Below, one piece after another: positions 45,924 through 55,903 of a stretch of 64,000 nt of DNA (position 1 is the first letter of the stretch; the number at the start of each line of letters is the position of its first letter). This DNA is from an uncultured Mucispirillum sp. GTDB taxonomy: Bacteria; Chrysiogenota; Deferribacteres; Deferribacterales; Mucispirillaceae. The notes beneath the pieces are model-generated. The model had not been told where the DNA came from, ran no database searches, and saw only the letters and a list, made by a program, of their open reading frames with translations. The stretch is taken from the NCBI GenBank assembly GCA_944324495.1, contig CALUWN010000001.1, forward strand, positions 62,001-126,000. The letters run 5' to 3'. The position numbers and the translations under genes are program-made.

Positions 45924-46106
45924 TTAATCCTTTTCTATTTCTTTAGAATTAACAGCATTATCAATAAGCATGATTGGCATATCATTATCAAGTTTATATG
46001 CAAGGCTGCATTTATCACATATTATATAATCATTATTTGATGAAAGCCTTATTTCACCTTTGCATTTAGGACAAATCAGTATATCTAATAAGTCTTGATT
46101 AAGCAT
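45924..46106 (-). CDS. Trm112-like zinc protein (UPF0434)
   Basis: 60-residue protein of the Trm112/YcaR family. Four cysteines form a zinc ribbon (CPKCKGEI and CDKCSLAY), followed by the conserved YKLDNDMPIML. In eukaryotes and archaea Trm112 activates methyltransferases; bacterial relatives are less well understood. The ATG at 46106 follows CAGGAGTA at good spacing; an upstream in-frame ATG eight codons earlier has no such site. It is the first gene of the nnr-tsaE-valS-trxB unit. Confidence 0.85.
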   Translation of the reverse strand: MLNQDLLDILICPKCKGEIRLSSNNDYIICDKCSLAYKLDNDMPIMLIDNAVNSKEIEKD

Positions 46107-46218
46107 AAAATACTCCTGATATATTAACAAGCAATATACAATATATAAGCATAATAAAATTTTTCAATGGCATATATTTCCATAGAATAATAAAGTGGAA
46201 GGGATGGTATAAAAAAGA

Positions 46219-46291
46219 AGCGGGCAGCGGGACTCGAACCCGTGACCTAAAGCTTGGGAAGCTTCCACTCTACCAACTGAGCTATGCCCGC
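46219..46291 (-). tRNA. tRNA-Gly (anticodon CCC)
   Basis: On the minus strand the acceptor is GCGGGCA with TGCCCGC and the discriminator is U, the usual base for glycine. The anticodon loop reads TTCCCAA between stems GAAGC and GCTTT, giving CCC (plus-strand 46256-46258). The T arm is CGGGTTCGAGTCCCG. CCA is not encoded. Confidence 0.93.
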
Positions 46292-46603
46292 AACTACAAA
46301 AATACAGTGTATAGTTCTATATAATATTTTTTTTAAAATTACAATAGAAAAGTTAATTAATTTAATAAATATATATTTTATTTCATAATATTATTGTGCT
46401 GTTATAAAGGATTGATTTAGTCATACCTAAAAAATATAATTATTCCATAAAATTATTTATATTTATATTGATAGCATTATAATGTATTATAATATAATAT
46501 ATTGATAAATAAGCATAATATTTATTAAAAAAATTTATTGACAAATCAAGTAAAAAATACTATTGATAAGCTATATCAATAAAAAATGTTTTAGGAGTAA
46601 AAT
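46292..46603. other. AT-rich intergenic region before the uptake locus
   Basis: 312 bases of extremely AT-rich sequence with no coding signal. It holds the promoter described separately and a TTAGGAG ribosome site just before the ATG at 46604. I see no Fur-box-like palindrome or riboswitch that I can defend. Confidence 0.5.
46538..46566 (+). promoter_or_regulatory. Promoter of the large lipoprotein gene
   Basis: A perfect TTGACA at 46538 is followed after exactly 17 bases by TATTGA at 46561, about 38 bases before the ATG. The -35 is strong and the -10 is a moderate match. Confidence 0.55.
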
Positions 46604-49600
46604 ATGAGGAAAATTTCAGCATTGGTAATATCCATGGCAGTTATTGCTGCTGGCTGCACCAGTAATGACTATTACAGGAAAAGTTAGTGACCCTGCTGTT
46701 GAAGGGGCAAAAGTAGAGTTACTTGATAGTAGTAAAAATATATATGGTAAATGTGGGGTTAATGGTAATTCATTATGTAATGTATGGAGCAAAAGTGATG
46801 GCTCTTTTGTAATCACACTACCATTAGGCACAGATGTAAGTAATTTTTCATTAAAATCAACAGGGGGAACAGATACATCCTATGGCACTGAAATAACTGT
46901 TTCTTATACTGCTGATATTAATAATTATGCAGGAAATTACAGCAATATAATTCTTTCGCCAGTTTCATCTTTATATACTAATCTTTTATTATCAAATACG
47001 CATGATAATGCAATAACCACATTATCCAGCTACTTTGGTATTGAGAAAAATGTAGTGCTTCTTGACCCAGAAAGTGATGGTGAGTTACTAAAAATATCTT
47101 ATATTATTAATCAAATAGCTTCAAATATTGACACAGATGCTTTTAATAAAATAGCTTCTACAATATCTTCATCAGATAAATTTTCAAAAGATATTGATAA
47201 TATGCTTGCTTCTTTATTTACAAGTAATCCTCAATTACAGGCATCATTAAAAGAAATGTATAAAAATGTATCCAATATACAGAGTAAAGATGTATATACA
47301 GTGCTTTCTTCCATTCAAAATCTTGAAAAAGTGCGTATGTTTAAAAATGCATATGTAAATATTTTTGACGGCGTAAGTGGGCAGGCATCAGCTCAAGCAT
47401 TAGCAAATATTGAGTCATTATATAATCAGTTAAACAATAAAGTAGTAATACCTACAAGCCAGTTCCAAATAGAGCAAATAGTTCGCTTTATTGCTTCCCA
47501 AACTGTTTTAACAGATAAAAAATTAAATGATTATGCAAATTTTAATGTAGATGCTACTGCTTTTCAAACTACATTAGATGCAGTTATTGGTGATACTGCA
47601 TTAATTGCAGATGTTAAAACACTAGCTTCAGAAACAGTTTATGCTGTAACTGTGCCACTTGACAGCCCACTTGGTTTAAGTGATAACCAAAAAAGGGTAG
47701 ATTATTACTTTAATTCCACACAGGATGTAGGTTATCAGGCAAGGCTTATTACTAAAAGAGTAACAAGTGATACTATAATTGATGAGATATATAAAAATAT
47801 AACATCAACTTATGCTCAGTATGGGTTGGCTGAAAAAGCAAAAAAATTAGCAGATGTAAATATTGCTGACAATATGGCAAGAATAAATGCTGTTATTTCT
47901 ATTGCAAGATATGCATCAGGCTATAATTTAGATTTAGCAAAAACATATATTGCAGAAGCAAAACAGTTACTAGATACTTTAGAAAGCAGTGGCTGGTCTG
48001 AAATTAGTAATGATGTGGTAGATACTTATGTAAGCCTTGTGGGAGCTTACAGATATGCAGGTATGGTAAGTGAAGCAAATGCTTTAAAAGATGAGATTAT
48101 TAATTTGATTAAAACTTCATCATCTTTAAATGATAACAATAAGCAAATAAGATATTTAAGAATTGTATCTGCTTTTGGTAATGCAACAAATACATCAATG
48201 ATACCATCGTTAATTTCCCAAGGCAATTTAGAATTAGCTTACAACATGCTTCAAGAGTATAAATTACTAATAGATAATACTCCATGGAATACAGCAAATG
48301 AAACATATAAAAATAGTCAGGGAATGTATTATGTTTTTTATTTAAAATTTGCTTCAGATATTGTAGCAAAAGACAGTTCTTATAAAGCAAAATTACAGGC
48401 AAGTTTCACAGAAGTTTATAATGCTGTGAAAACTTTAATAGAAAGCAATAGTTCCATAAGCTATTTAAAAGGAACTAGTGTAGCAGGTGATGCTATAGTT
48501 GCAGCGTATAAGTTTAGTGGTGAAACAACAGCTAATGAAATACTTGCTTTAATTACTGAAACAGATAAGGCTTATCCTTATGCAATAGGTGGTTTAGTTT
48601 TAGAAAAGGCTAAAAGTAATGGTTTTAATACTGCAAAAGCTTATTATGATGATAAATACCCAATGGATAGTGAATATGCAAGATTAACAGAAACAAATGG
48701 ATATGTGGATACTGTAAAAAATATTGTAGAATATGCTCAAGATAATAGTAATACTGTTCTTGCAAAAGAAGCTGTTGATTATTTAGCTAATCAAACAAAT
48801 AAGGCAGTAGATTATCTTGTTACAAATAATAAAACTTTATCAAGATTAATATATATATCCATTGTAAGCTCAAACCCTCAGGGTAAATTTGTAAGTTTTT
48901 ATGGCTTTAATGCAGTTGCAGATATGTATATTGCTTTAGGTTATAATAATGAAGCATTAAGCATATTAGATAAAGCTAACACATATATTGAAAGCCTTAA
49001 TCCTTCAATAGATAAATATACTGGTTATATATTAATGTCTTATATGGCTCAAAGGGCAGGCAGTGCAGATAAAGCTTTAGGATACTATAATAATGCAGTT
49101 GCTGTAGAATTAACTTCTGGAACAGCTCAAAATATTAGTGATTTAAATATTCATAAAGCATCTGATACTTTATCGTTAAATATTGCAAATAAAGAAACAT
49201 TATACCAAAATTACCTTACAAAAGCTGAAGAACAAGTGTCTTTAATGGACAGTTCCAGTGATACAAATAAAAATAAGCAGGTTAGCCAGTATACATATAT
49301 AGCAAATGTTTATTATGATATTGCAAATATTACTGGTATAAAAAATATATTAGTAAAAGCAGAAAACCATGCAAAAACCATAGGTGCAGCTGCAACTAAA
49401 TTAACGGCTATGAAAAATATTGCAAAAACATATGCCAGCTTTGAGATGGTTGATGAAGGGTTTAGTCTTGCAGAAAGAAACTACACATCATCTGCTGATA
49501 TTTTTGCAATAGCACAGGAAATGGCAGCATCTGTTTTAGATTCAACAAGTATAGATTCAGATATTGCATTTGTTGATACAGACAGGGACGGTAAACCAGA

Positions 49601-49724
49601 CTTCTTCCTGCCAAATGCAACACCTGAACAGATTGCAGCATCAGGGTTAACTCTTGATGATGATATTGATGGCGATGGTATCAAAGATGATACTGATTTA
49701 CTGCCATATGTTGCAAATAATTAA
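46604..49724 (+). pseudogene. Large helical-repeat lipoprotein, frameshifted after its signal peptide
   Basis: An ATG at 46604 behind TTAGGAG encodes a perfect lipoprotein signal (ALVISMAVIAAGC, Cys at codon 18), but that frame stops at 46685. The body, some 1020 residues, continues in the +1 frame from around 46660. One surplus base between 46657 and 46667 would explain this. The body starts with a carboxypeptidase-regulatory-like beta domain (TITGKVSDPAVEGAKVELLD). A long run of TPR-like helices follows. The end has Ca-binding Asp repeats (DTDRDGKPDFF, DDDIDGDGIKDDTD). It would be a surface or periplasmic protein of the adjacent TonB locus. A TTG start inside the body frame at 46644 would lack a signal and a ribosome site. 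Confidence 0.65.
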
Positions 49725-49735
49725 TTTAAAATTTA

Positions 49736-49763
49736 ACCTGTGCCTTTTGGCACAGGTGTTTTT
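49736..49763 (+). terminator. Terminator between lipoprotein and TonB receptor genes
   Basis: ACCTGTGCC (49736-49744) pairs with GGCACAGGT (49749-49757), loop TTTT, followed by GTTTTT. The stem is perfect. It lies 11 bases after the lipoprotein stop and 12 before the receptor start, so it probably sets the ratio of the two transcripts. Confidence 0.88.
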
Positions 49764-49774
49764 AGGCTTCATTA

Positions 49775-52303
49775 ATGAATAATTCTAATAAACATATAAA
49801 GATTAAATTAATACTAATACTTATACCTTGTTTAATATTTTTAACAGCTGCTTATGTATTAGCTGATGAAAATATGGAACATGATAATATAGATAATGAA
49901 ACATATATAGAAGATACATTTATTATGGAAGATATGGACGTAATTGAAACTATTGGCGAAGGAGCAGATTCTGGGGTAACAGAAATACCTAGAGATATGA
50001 TAGAGCTTATTCCCAGTGGTAATCAAGGTGTTACAGATATTTTAAAAATTGCCCCGGGAGTTCAGTTTAGCGAAGAATACAGGGGAGCATCTTCTGCTGG
50101 TGAGATTTCACCAGGGCAGGTATCCATATCAGGTGCAGCTCCCTATGATAATTTATTTTTACTTGATGGAATGTCAAACTCCAGCTTATTAGACCCGGCA
50201 TCAAATAACCCTAATTTAGCAAGCGATGTGGCAGGAGATCCACAGAAGTTTTTTATAAGCCAGTGGTTAATTGATGATGTTACATTATATGACAGCGATA
50301 TTTCAGCTAAATATGATGGATTTCAAGGTGGTGTTGTTGATGTTAAAACTAGAAAACCAGGTACAAAGCTTGGTGGTAATATATCTTATAGAGGAACAAA
50401 TAATTACTTAACTAATTTTTTTCTTAATGATGATGCTTATAATAACTTTATAAATAGTGACCAGTCTAATCAGCTTTATTTTGAAAAACATTTTTTAAGT
50501 GCAGCATTAGATATTCCAATAAATAATAAGGGTGGCATATTATTAAGTTATAATAGAAACTGGTCTAAAATACCATTAATGAACTTTAAAAACTGGAAAA
50601 ATCAAGAGAGAGTATCAGAAAGTTATTATGCAAAAGGTTTGTATAATATTAACAGTGCAAGCTATATAGAATCATCTTTTTCTTATTCGCCACATAATAA
50701 CAAGTATTTTATAAAAAATACATTAAACAGCGATTTTAATATAAAAGGTGGTGGGTATTTTGGTGCTGTAAACTATGTTAATGAAACAGGCGGACACAAA
50801 ATAAAACTTCATGCTGATTATTCTTATTCAGAAAATAAAAAAATATCACCAGATGATTATAAATCATGGGCTGCAACTTCATTTAAGCCATGGGGCTATG
50901 ATTCATCTTCAACTTCTGAACAGCCTTTAAGTATGGAAGGTGGTTTTGGCAGTATTGATAAATATGAACACCAGGCAAAATTAAATTTTGACCACAATGT
51001 AAAACCATTAGATTTTTTTGGGGAACATAATATAAGTTATGGGGTAGCATATTCTTTTGGTTACGGCAGGTATTTAAGAAAAAATGATGCTCACACATAT
51101 AAAGATGCTATTTTAAGCACAGGTGTTATATGCGGCGGAGATTTTGGAACATGTGTTGATGGCGACCAATATTTTTCATCAAGATATACAACACCATCAA
51201 GTGATGTTAGTGCCATAATAAATGAAGTTAGTGGATATATAGAAGAAGATTACCAAATTGAAAGGGTAAATTTAAGGGCAGGTTTAAGAGTAAGTTATGA
51301 TGATTATATGACTAATGTTAATTTTTCACCACGTATACGTTTATCTATTGATTTATTAAATAATAAAAACACGATTATAACAGGTGGATATGGTAGATAT
51401 TATGCAGCATCTATGATGACTTATAAACTTAGGGAAGGCAGAGCACCCAGTTTTTACGAAGAAAGATGGACTACAAAAAATGAACTTCAAGACTGGCAGT
51501 TAAGCAGTGATAATGTTCGTTCTGCTTATAAGTTTGATAATTTAAAAACACCATATAATGATGAATATACTGCAAGTATTAACCAAAAAATATTTGATAG
51601 CTATATTAACCTAAAATATGTGGAAAGGCATGGTAAAGACGGCATAGCCACTTCAAGAAGTGTAAGCAGCAGCGATGGTATATCTTATTATACATTTAAC
51701 AATAATGGAACAAGTTTATACAGGTCTGTTCAATTAAAATGGAGCAAGTCATGGGTAAACCATAAATTACTTGCAAATTTAACATGGTCCATGTCTGAAA
51801 CATCGCATGATTCTTATGATGATACTTTTGATATAGAAGAAATGGAAGATATTATATATTACAATGGTAAGCAAATACACCTTTATGAACTTCCAAAAAG
51901 CAACTATGCAAGGCCCGTTATTTTAAATGTGGCTTATGTGGGCAGGTATTTTGACCATTTAAAAGTATCAGTAGCCTTAAATTATAAATCTCCGTATGTA
52001 GCAATAGAACAAGTGGAAGATAAAAGCTATGGTTATCAGGAGGTGGACCCTGTTACAGGTGGAGTAGTGTCTAAAACTACATCAGCTTATGAAGATGTGC
52101 AATATGGTCATAATTTTACAGTAGATTTAGGGATTTATTGGGAACAGCCACTGTGGAAAAATAATAAGCTTACTATATTTTGTGAAGTATATAATCTTTT
52201 TAATACTAAAAATGTTATAGGCAAAAGAATATATTCTTCCACATCTGCCAATGATTATGAATTAGGAACTCAGTTATGGTTGGGAGCAAATTATGAATTC
52301 TAA
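49775..52303 (+). CDS. TonB-dependent outer-membrane receptor
   Basis: 842 residues. A signal peptide covers about residues 1-31 (LILILIPCLIFLTAAYVLA). An acidic stretch with the possible TonB box MDVIETIG near 55 follows. The plug domain runs about 65-200 (LLDGMSNSSLL, FQGGVVDVKTRKPG), and then the beta-barrel to the C-terminal aromatic residue (LGANYEF). The start ATG at 49775 has only a weak AGGCTT site and comes just after a terminator. The gene order receptor, ABC, ExbB/D, TonB, M16 protease suggests uptake of a peptide or protein-bound ligand rather than a simple siderophore. The ligand is unknown. Confidence 0.85.
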   Translation: MNNSNKHIKIKLILILIPCLIFLTAAYVLADENMEHDNIDNETYIEDTFIMEDMDVIETIGEGADSGVTEIPRDMIELIPSGNQGVTDILKIAPGVQFSEEYRGASSAGEISPGQVSISGAAPYDNLFLLDGMSNSSLLDPASNNPNLASDVAGDPQKFFISQWLIDDVTLYDSDISAKYDGFQGGVVDVKTRKPGTKLGGNISYRGTNNYLTNFFLNDDAYNNFINSDQSNQLYFEKHFLSAALDIPINNKGGILLSYNRNWSKIPLMNFKNWKNQERVSESYYAKGLYNINSASYIESSFSYSPHNNKYFIKNTLNSDFNIKGGGYFGAVNYVNETGGHKIKLHADYSYSENKKISPDDYKSWAATSFKPWGYDSSSTSEQPLSMEGGFGSIDKYEHQAKLNFDHNVKPLDFFGEHNISYGVAYSFGYGRYLRKNDAHTYKDAILSTGVICGGDFGTCVDGDQYFSSRYTTPSSDVSAIINEVSGYIEEDYQIERVNLRAGLRVSYDDYMTNVNFSPRIRLSIDLLNNKNTIITGGYGRYYAASMMTYKLREGRAPSFYEERWTTKNELQDWQLSSDNVRSAYKFDNLKTPYNDEYTASINQKIFDSYINLKYVERHGKDGIATSRSVSSSDGISYYTFNNNGTSLYRSVQLKWSKSWVNHKLLANLTWSMSETSHDSYDDTFDIEEMEDIIYYNGKQIHLYELPKSNYARPVILNVAYVGRYFDHLKVSVALNYKSPYVAIEQVEDKSYGYQEVDPVTGGVVSKTTSAYEDVQYGHNFTVDLGIYWEQPLWKNNKLTIFCEVYNLFNTKNVIGKRIYSSTSANDYELGTQLWLGANYEF

Positions 52304-53186
52304 TAATGTTGTTATTTCAGTTGCAAATTTAGAGCATAGTTATGGTTCTACAAAAGTATTAAATGGGCTAAATTTCACCATAGAAAAAGGAAAAATATTC
52401 GGGCTTTTTGGCAAAAATGGAGCTGGTAAAACTACTACTATAAATATTTTAATGGGTTTTTTAACTCCAGAAAAAGGAGAATGTATTATATATGGTGAAA
52501 AAGCAGCCAGTTTAAGTAATGAAAATAAAAGACGCATAGGACTTTTACATGAAGGCCATATTAGCTATGATTTTATGACTTTAGAGCAGACAGAAAAGTT
52601 TTATAAAGATTTTTTTCCAAACTGGGAAAGTAAAACATTTGCATATTTTATGGAAAAACTAGGGCTTCCAAAAAATAGAAAAATAAAACATATGTCCTGC
52701 GGGCAGCGTTCTCAGGTAGCATTAGCTGTTTTAATGGCTCAAGGGGCAGAAACCTTAATTTTAGATGATTTTTCTATGGGGCTTGATGCAGGGTATAGAA
52801 GGTTATTTTTAGACCATCTAAATCAGTTTGTAAAAGATAACAATAAAACCATATTAATTACATCCCATATTGTGCAGGATTTAGAAAGATTTGTTGATGA
52901 AGCTGTTATAATAAATAAAGGTCATGTTTTGCTTTCAGCACCTCTTTCTAATATAAAAGATGGAATATATGGATATAAACTTCCACTAAATATAGATATA
53001 GAAAAGTTTAGAAACCATAAAGATATTTTAGATATATCTATAACAAAAGAGCATTATGAAATTATTACAAAACTAGCAATGGAAGAAGGCTGTAATCTAT
53101 TTAAAGGTGTAATAAAAAAAGAACAGATTATACCTTATACCCTGTCTTTTGAAGATGCTTTTATTGCACTAACAGGCAAATATTAA
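52293..53186 (+). CDS. ABC ATPase of the TonB locus
   Basis: 297-residue ATPase of the ABC-2 class. Walker A is GKNGAGKTTT near residue 38. The signature motif departs from LSGGQ and reads MSCGQRSQ. The Walker B end is LILDDFSMGLD, with Asp where the catalytic Glu usually stands. It overlaps the receptor gene by 11 bases. It would energise the membrane protein encoded next. ABC-2 types usually export or act on the membrane, so its part in an uptake locus is unclear. Confidence 0.82.
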   Translation: MNSNNVVISVANLEHSYGSTKVLNGLNFTIEKGKIFGLFGKNGAGKTTTINILMGFLTPEKGECIIYGEKAASLSNENKRRIGLLHEGHISYDFMTLEQTEKFYKDFFPNWESKTFAYFMEKLGLPKNRKIKHMSCGQRSQVALAVLMAQGAETLILDDFSMGLDAGYRRLFLDHLNQFVKDNNKTILITSHIVQDLERFVDEAVIINKGHVLLSAPLSNIKDGIYGYKLPLNIDIEKFRNHKDILDISITKEHYEIITKLAMEEGCNLFKGVIKKEQIIPYTLSFEDAFIALTGKY

Positions 53187-53198
53187 ACGGGGAGATAT

Positions 53199-53858
53199 AT
53201 GAAAAGCATATTTTATAAAGAATTTATTAAATTAAATCGTATTCTACTTACTGTTTTTATTATTAATACAGCTGTACTTATATATACTTTTTTTAGGGTA
53301 AGGCTTGGAATAATGATGAATGAACCAAGTGGTATCTGGCTTGATATAATATTAAAAAATGGTATTTTTTACAGTAAAGTAGAAACTGCATTCTATATAT
53401 CAGCCTTACTACTTGGTGTTATGCAGTTTTATCCAGAATTTGAGAGAAAAAGATTTCGTCTTGCATGCCACTTGCCAATAAATGAATATAAAATGATATT
53501 TTATACATCATTTTTCGGTTTTGTAGTGATAACAGGCATATGGATTTATAATACATTAGGTGTAATTTTATTAGCTGCCCAGTTTTTCCCTGTAGATATA
53601 TATAAAGAAATACCACTTATTATTTTTTACTGGTTTATAAATTCATTAATTATTTATTCATTTGCTTCCTCTATCACACTTGAAGCATCATGGAATGTAA
53701 AGCTAAGGCTTGTATTATTAATGGCAGGCTCTATTGGTGCTTTTAAAATGGCAGTATATAACAGTAATCCACTATACGCATTTACGGCATTTGTTTTTGC
53801 TGTAATTTACTTTTTTGCCATATATTTTCCAGCATTAAGGTTTAGGAAGGGGTTGTAA
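53199..53858 (+). CDS. ABC-2-like membrane protein
   Basis: 219-residue membrane protein with about six hydrophobic helices, beginning MKSIFYKEFIKLNRILLTVF, the cytoplasmic entry helix pattern of ABC-2 permeases. The loop LACHLPINEYKMIFY resembles the conserved inter-helix stretch of such permeases. It starts 12 bases after the ATPase gene and ends one base before the next gene, so it is probably the ATPase's membrane partner. Substrate unknown. Confidence 0.7.
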   Translation: MKSIFYKEFIKLNRILLTVFIINTAVLIYTFFRVRLGIMMNEPSGIWLDIILKNGIFYSKVETAFYISALLLGVMQFYPEFERKRFRLACHLPINEYKMIFYTSFFGFVVITGIWIYNTLGVILLAAQFFPVDIYKEIPLIIFYWFINSLIIYSFASSITLEASWNVKLRLVLLMAGSIGAFKMAVYNSNPLYAFTAFVFAVIYFFAIYFPALRFRKGL

Positions 53859-53859
53859 T

Positions 53860-55116
53860 ATGAAGCTTTATTCAAAATATCTTATTGTATGTATTGCTGT
53901 TTTTTCTTTTAGTATATTGATGCCTTATTTTTATGCCTTAATTTTTGTAAAAAATACAGATAAAGATTTTATTTATTACAGTGAAATAATAGATGATTTT
54001 GCCATAAGAACATATACTGCAGATAGAAATAATATATATAAAGATAAAGCAGGTAATATTTACTCAGAACAAGAGTTTAAACAGTTATTGCCACAAATAT
54101 ATGCACGAGATTTATCATTAAACAATAAATATACTGAAATTATTAACAATAAAATAGTAAGTGCAGAAGATATGATAAAATATAATTTTTATTTATCAAC
54201 TGAACCAGATAAAATTAATGAAGAAAATATTAGAATAAAATTAACTCCAGTATTTGAATCTCAAAGTGGCTCTGCAAGCCTTAGTATGCCTGTGGATTTA
54301 GCAAGAATTGGTGAAAATATTACTTTTATTAATGCAAGAACTAATAAAGTTGATACTGAAAAATCAAAGATGTTTACCAGTGAACTTTTAAATAATGGTT
54401 TTGTATTTCCTGTAAAAATATTTGGTGCTAATCCTGATGTTAGAAAATCTTTTGATGCAGGGGTATTTTTACTTGACAGTAATAACCAGTTATTCAACCT
54501 TAAAATGGTGGAAAATAAACCTGTTGTTGAAAAATATAAAGCTGATTTTAATAATGAAGAAATCGCTTTAATATTCATAAAAGAAAACCAATATGCCACT
54601 TTTTATGGTTTTGTGATTTCAAAAGCAGGAAATATTTATTTAATCAATAGGAATAGCACAGTAAACAAGTTCCTTATTGAAGATTATAACCCTTATAAAG
54701 ATGGTCTAAGAATTAATATAAATCCATTACACACTTTAATAAATGTAACAAAAGAAACAGAACAAACTAGTTATCTTTTTTATAATAACCAGTTAATAAA
54801 AAGCTATACTTTAGAAATAATACCAACATTAAGCGGGGCAAGGTTATCTTTATATAATATATTATTTCCATTTAGCATATTTGGAAATATTTATACAGCT
54901 GCAGAATATTTAAAAGTAGAAATCACCACAAATATACCAGCATCATTAATTTTTATCATAATTTTAATTATTATATACTTTATAATATGCAGATATTTTA
55001 AAAGCATATCAAAAACAACAATTATAGATATGGTAGTAATTGCATTAACAGGAATATATGGTTTTACTGCATTATTATTACTACAAAATTATAAGAAGGA
55101 TACGTTATGGGAATGA
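53860..55116 (+). CDS. DUF4857-like membrane protein with large periplasmic domain
   Basis: 418 residues. One helix lies at about 8-30, a periplasmic domain at about 31-360, and two C-terminal helices (PASLIFIIILIIIYFIICRY, then MVVIALTGIYGFTALLLL). The N-terminal pattern, with LPYFYALIFVKN-type entry, the GNIYSEQEFKQLLPQIYARDL segment and FESQSGSASLSMP, recalls DUF4857, a family I associate with ABC genes beside TonB systems. I am not certain of that. No enzymatic motif is visible. It overlaps exbB by 10 bases. The periplasmic domain could link substrate in the periplasm to the ABC unit. Confidence 0.55.
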   Translation: MKLYSKYLIVCIAVFSFSILMPYFYALIFVKNTDKDFIYYSEIIDDFAIRTYTADRNNIYKDKAGNIYSEQEFKQLLPQIYARDLSLNNKYTEIINNKIVSAEDMIKYNFYLSTEPDKINEENIRIKLTPVFESQSGSASLSMPVDLARIGENITFINARTNKVDTEKSKMFTSELLNNGFVFPVKIFGANPDVRKSFDAGVFLLDSNNQLFNLKMVENKPVVEKYKADFNNEEIALIFIKENQYATFYGFVISKAGNIYLINRNSTVNKFLIEDYNPYKDGLRININPLHTLINVTKETEQTSYLFYNNQLIKSYTLEIIPTLSGARLSLYNILFPFSIFGNIYTAAEYLKVEITTNIPASLIFIIILIIIYFIICRYFKSISKTTIIDMVVIALTGIYGFTALLLLQNYKKDTLWE

Positions 55117-55538
55117 AACATTTAGTTGATTACGGTGTTATAGCAATACTTACTGCAATGAGTGTTATTGCAGTAGCAGTAGCGATTGAACGGTTTAGGT
55201 TTTTTAAAAAAGTAGATATTGATAACTACAAAACACTGGAACTTTTGGAGCTGGAACTTACAAAACATATGCATATTATTGCAACTATAGGTTCAAATGC
55301 ACCTTATGTAGGGCTTTTAGGCACAGTGCTTGGTATTATGTTTACATTTTCTGTTATGGGAACAGGAGCAGGTGCTAATGTTAATGATATTATGACAGGG
55401 CTTGCTCTTGCTCTTAAAGCTACAGCAGCTGGGCTTTTAACTGCTATCCCTGCAATTATTTTATACAACATACTTCATAGAAAAGCTAATGAGCTACTGC
55501 TTTTAAAGGAGGATAGAATTGAGAGAGAAAAGCTTTGA
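55107..55538 (+). CDS. exbB: ExbB/TolQ-type proton channel subunit
   Basis: 143-residue three-helix motor subunit. The conserved region is IGSNAPYVGLLGTVLGIMFTF near residues 60-82, followed by the LALALKATAAGLLTAIPAI segment that forms the proton path with ExbD. It is short compared with E. coli ExbB (244 residues), as is common for this type. The start overlaps the preceding gene by 10 bases with an AAGGAT site; the end overlaps exbD by 20 bases. It drives the TonB protein of this locus. Confidence 0.9.
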   Translation: MGMKHLVDYGVIAILTAMSVIAVAVAIERFRFFKKVDIDNYKTLELLELELTKHMHIIATIGSNAPYVGLLGTVLGIMFTFSVMGTGAGANVNDIMTGLALALKATAAGLLTAIPAIILYNILHRKANELLLLKEDRIEREKL

Positions 55539-55902
55539 TTCAATTAATGTAGTCCCTTTTATTGATATAATGCTTGTACTTTTAACAATTGTGCTTGCAA
55601 CAGCTACATTTATACAAACTGGTGCAATACCTGTTAAGCTGCCTGAAACATCATCATCAACAGCTCAGCAGGTAGAAGGCGTGGTGGTTACTATTTCAAA
55701 AGATAGTAAAATATATGTAAATAATAAGCAGGTAAATATCAATGAAATAGCAGCTATCCTTAAAGAGCATGACCCTAAAAATACTTTTATAACCATATGG
55801 GCAGATAAACAGGCAGCCATACAGCCACTGGCAGAACTAATGGGTTATTTAAAAGAACATAAGTTTGAAAAAGTAAACTTACAAATAGAGGTAAAAAAAT
55901 AA
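55519..55902 (+). CDS. exbD: ExbD/TolR-type subunit
   Basis: 127-residue protein with one N-terminal helix. The essential Asp is in VVPFIDIMLVLLTIVLATAT. The periplasmic part begins near residue 38 and has the ExbD layout (VTISKDSKIYVNNKQVN, then AELMGYLKEHKFEKVNLQIE). It uses a TTG start with a strong AAAGGAGG site inside exbB, so the two are translationally coupled. It completes the ExbB-ExbD-TonB motor. Confidence 0.9.
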   Translation: MREKSFDSINVVPFIDIMLVLLTIVLATATFIQTGAIPVKLPETSSSTAQQVEGVVVTISKDSKIYVNNKQVNINEIAAILKEHDPKNTFITIWADKQAAIQPLAELMGYLKEHKFEKVNLQIEVKK

Positions 55903-55903
55903 T

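Noticed and set aside
46644-49724. Reading the large lipoprotein as starting at TTG 46644
   Set aside because: No ribosome site precedes it and it would lack a signal peptide; the ATG at 46604 with TTAGGAG encodes an exact lipoprotein signal in the adjacent frame.
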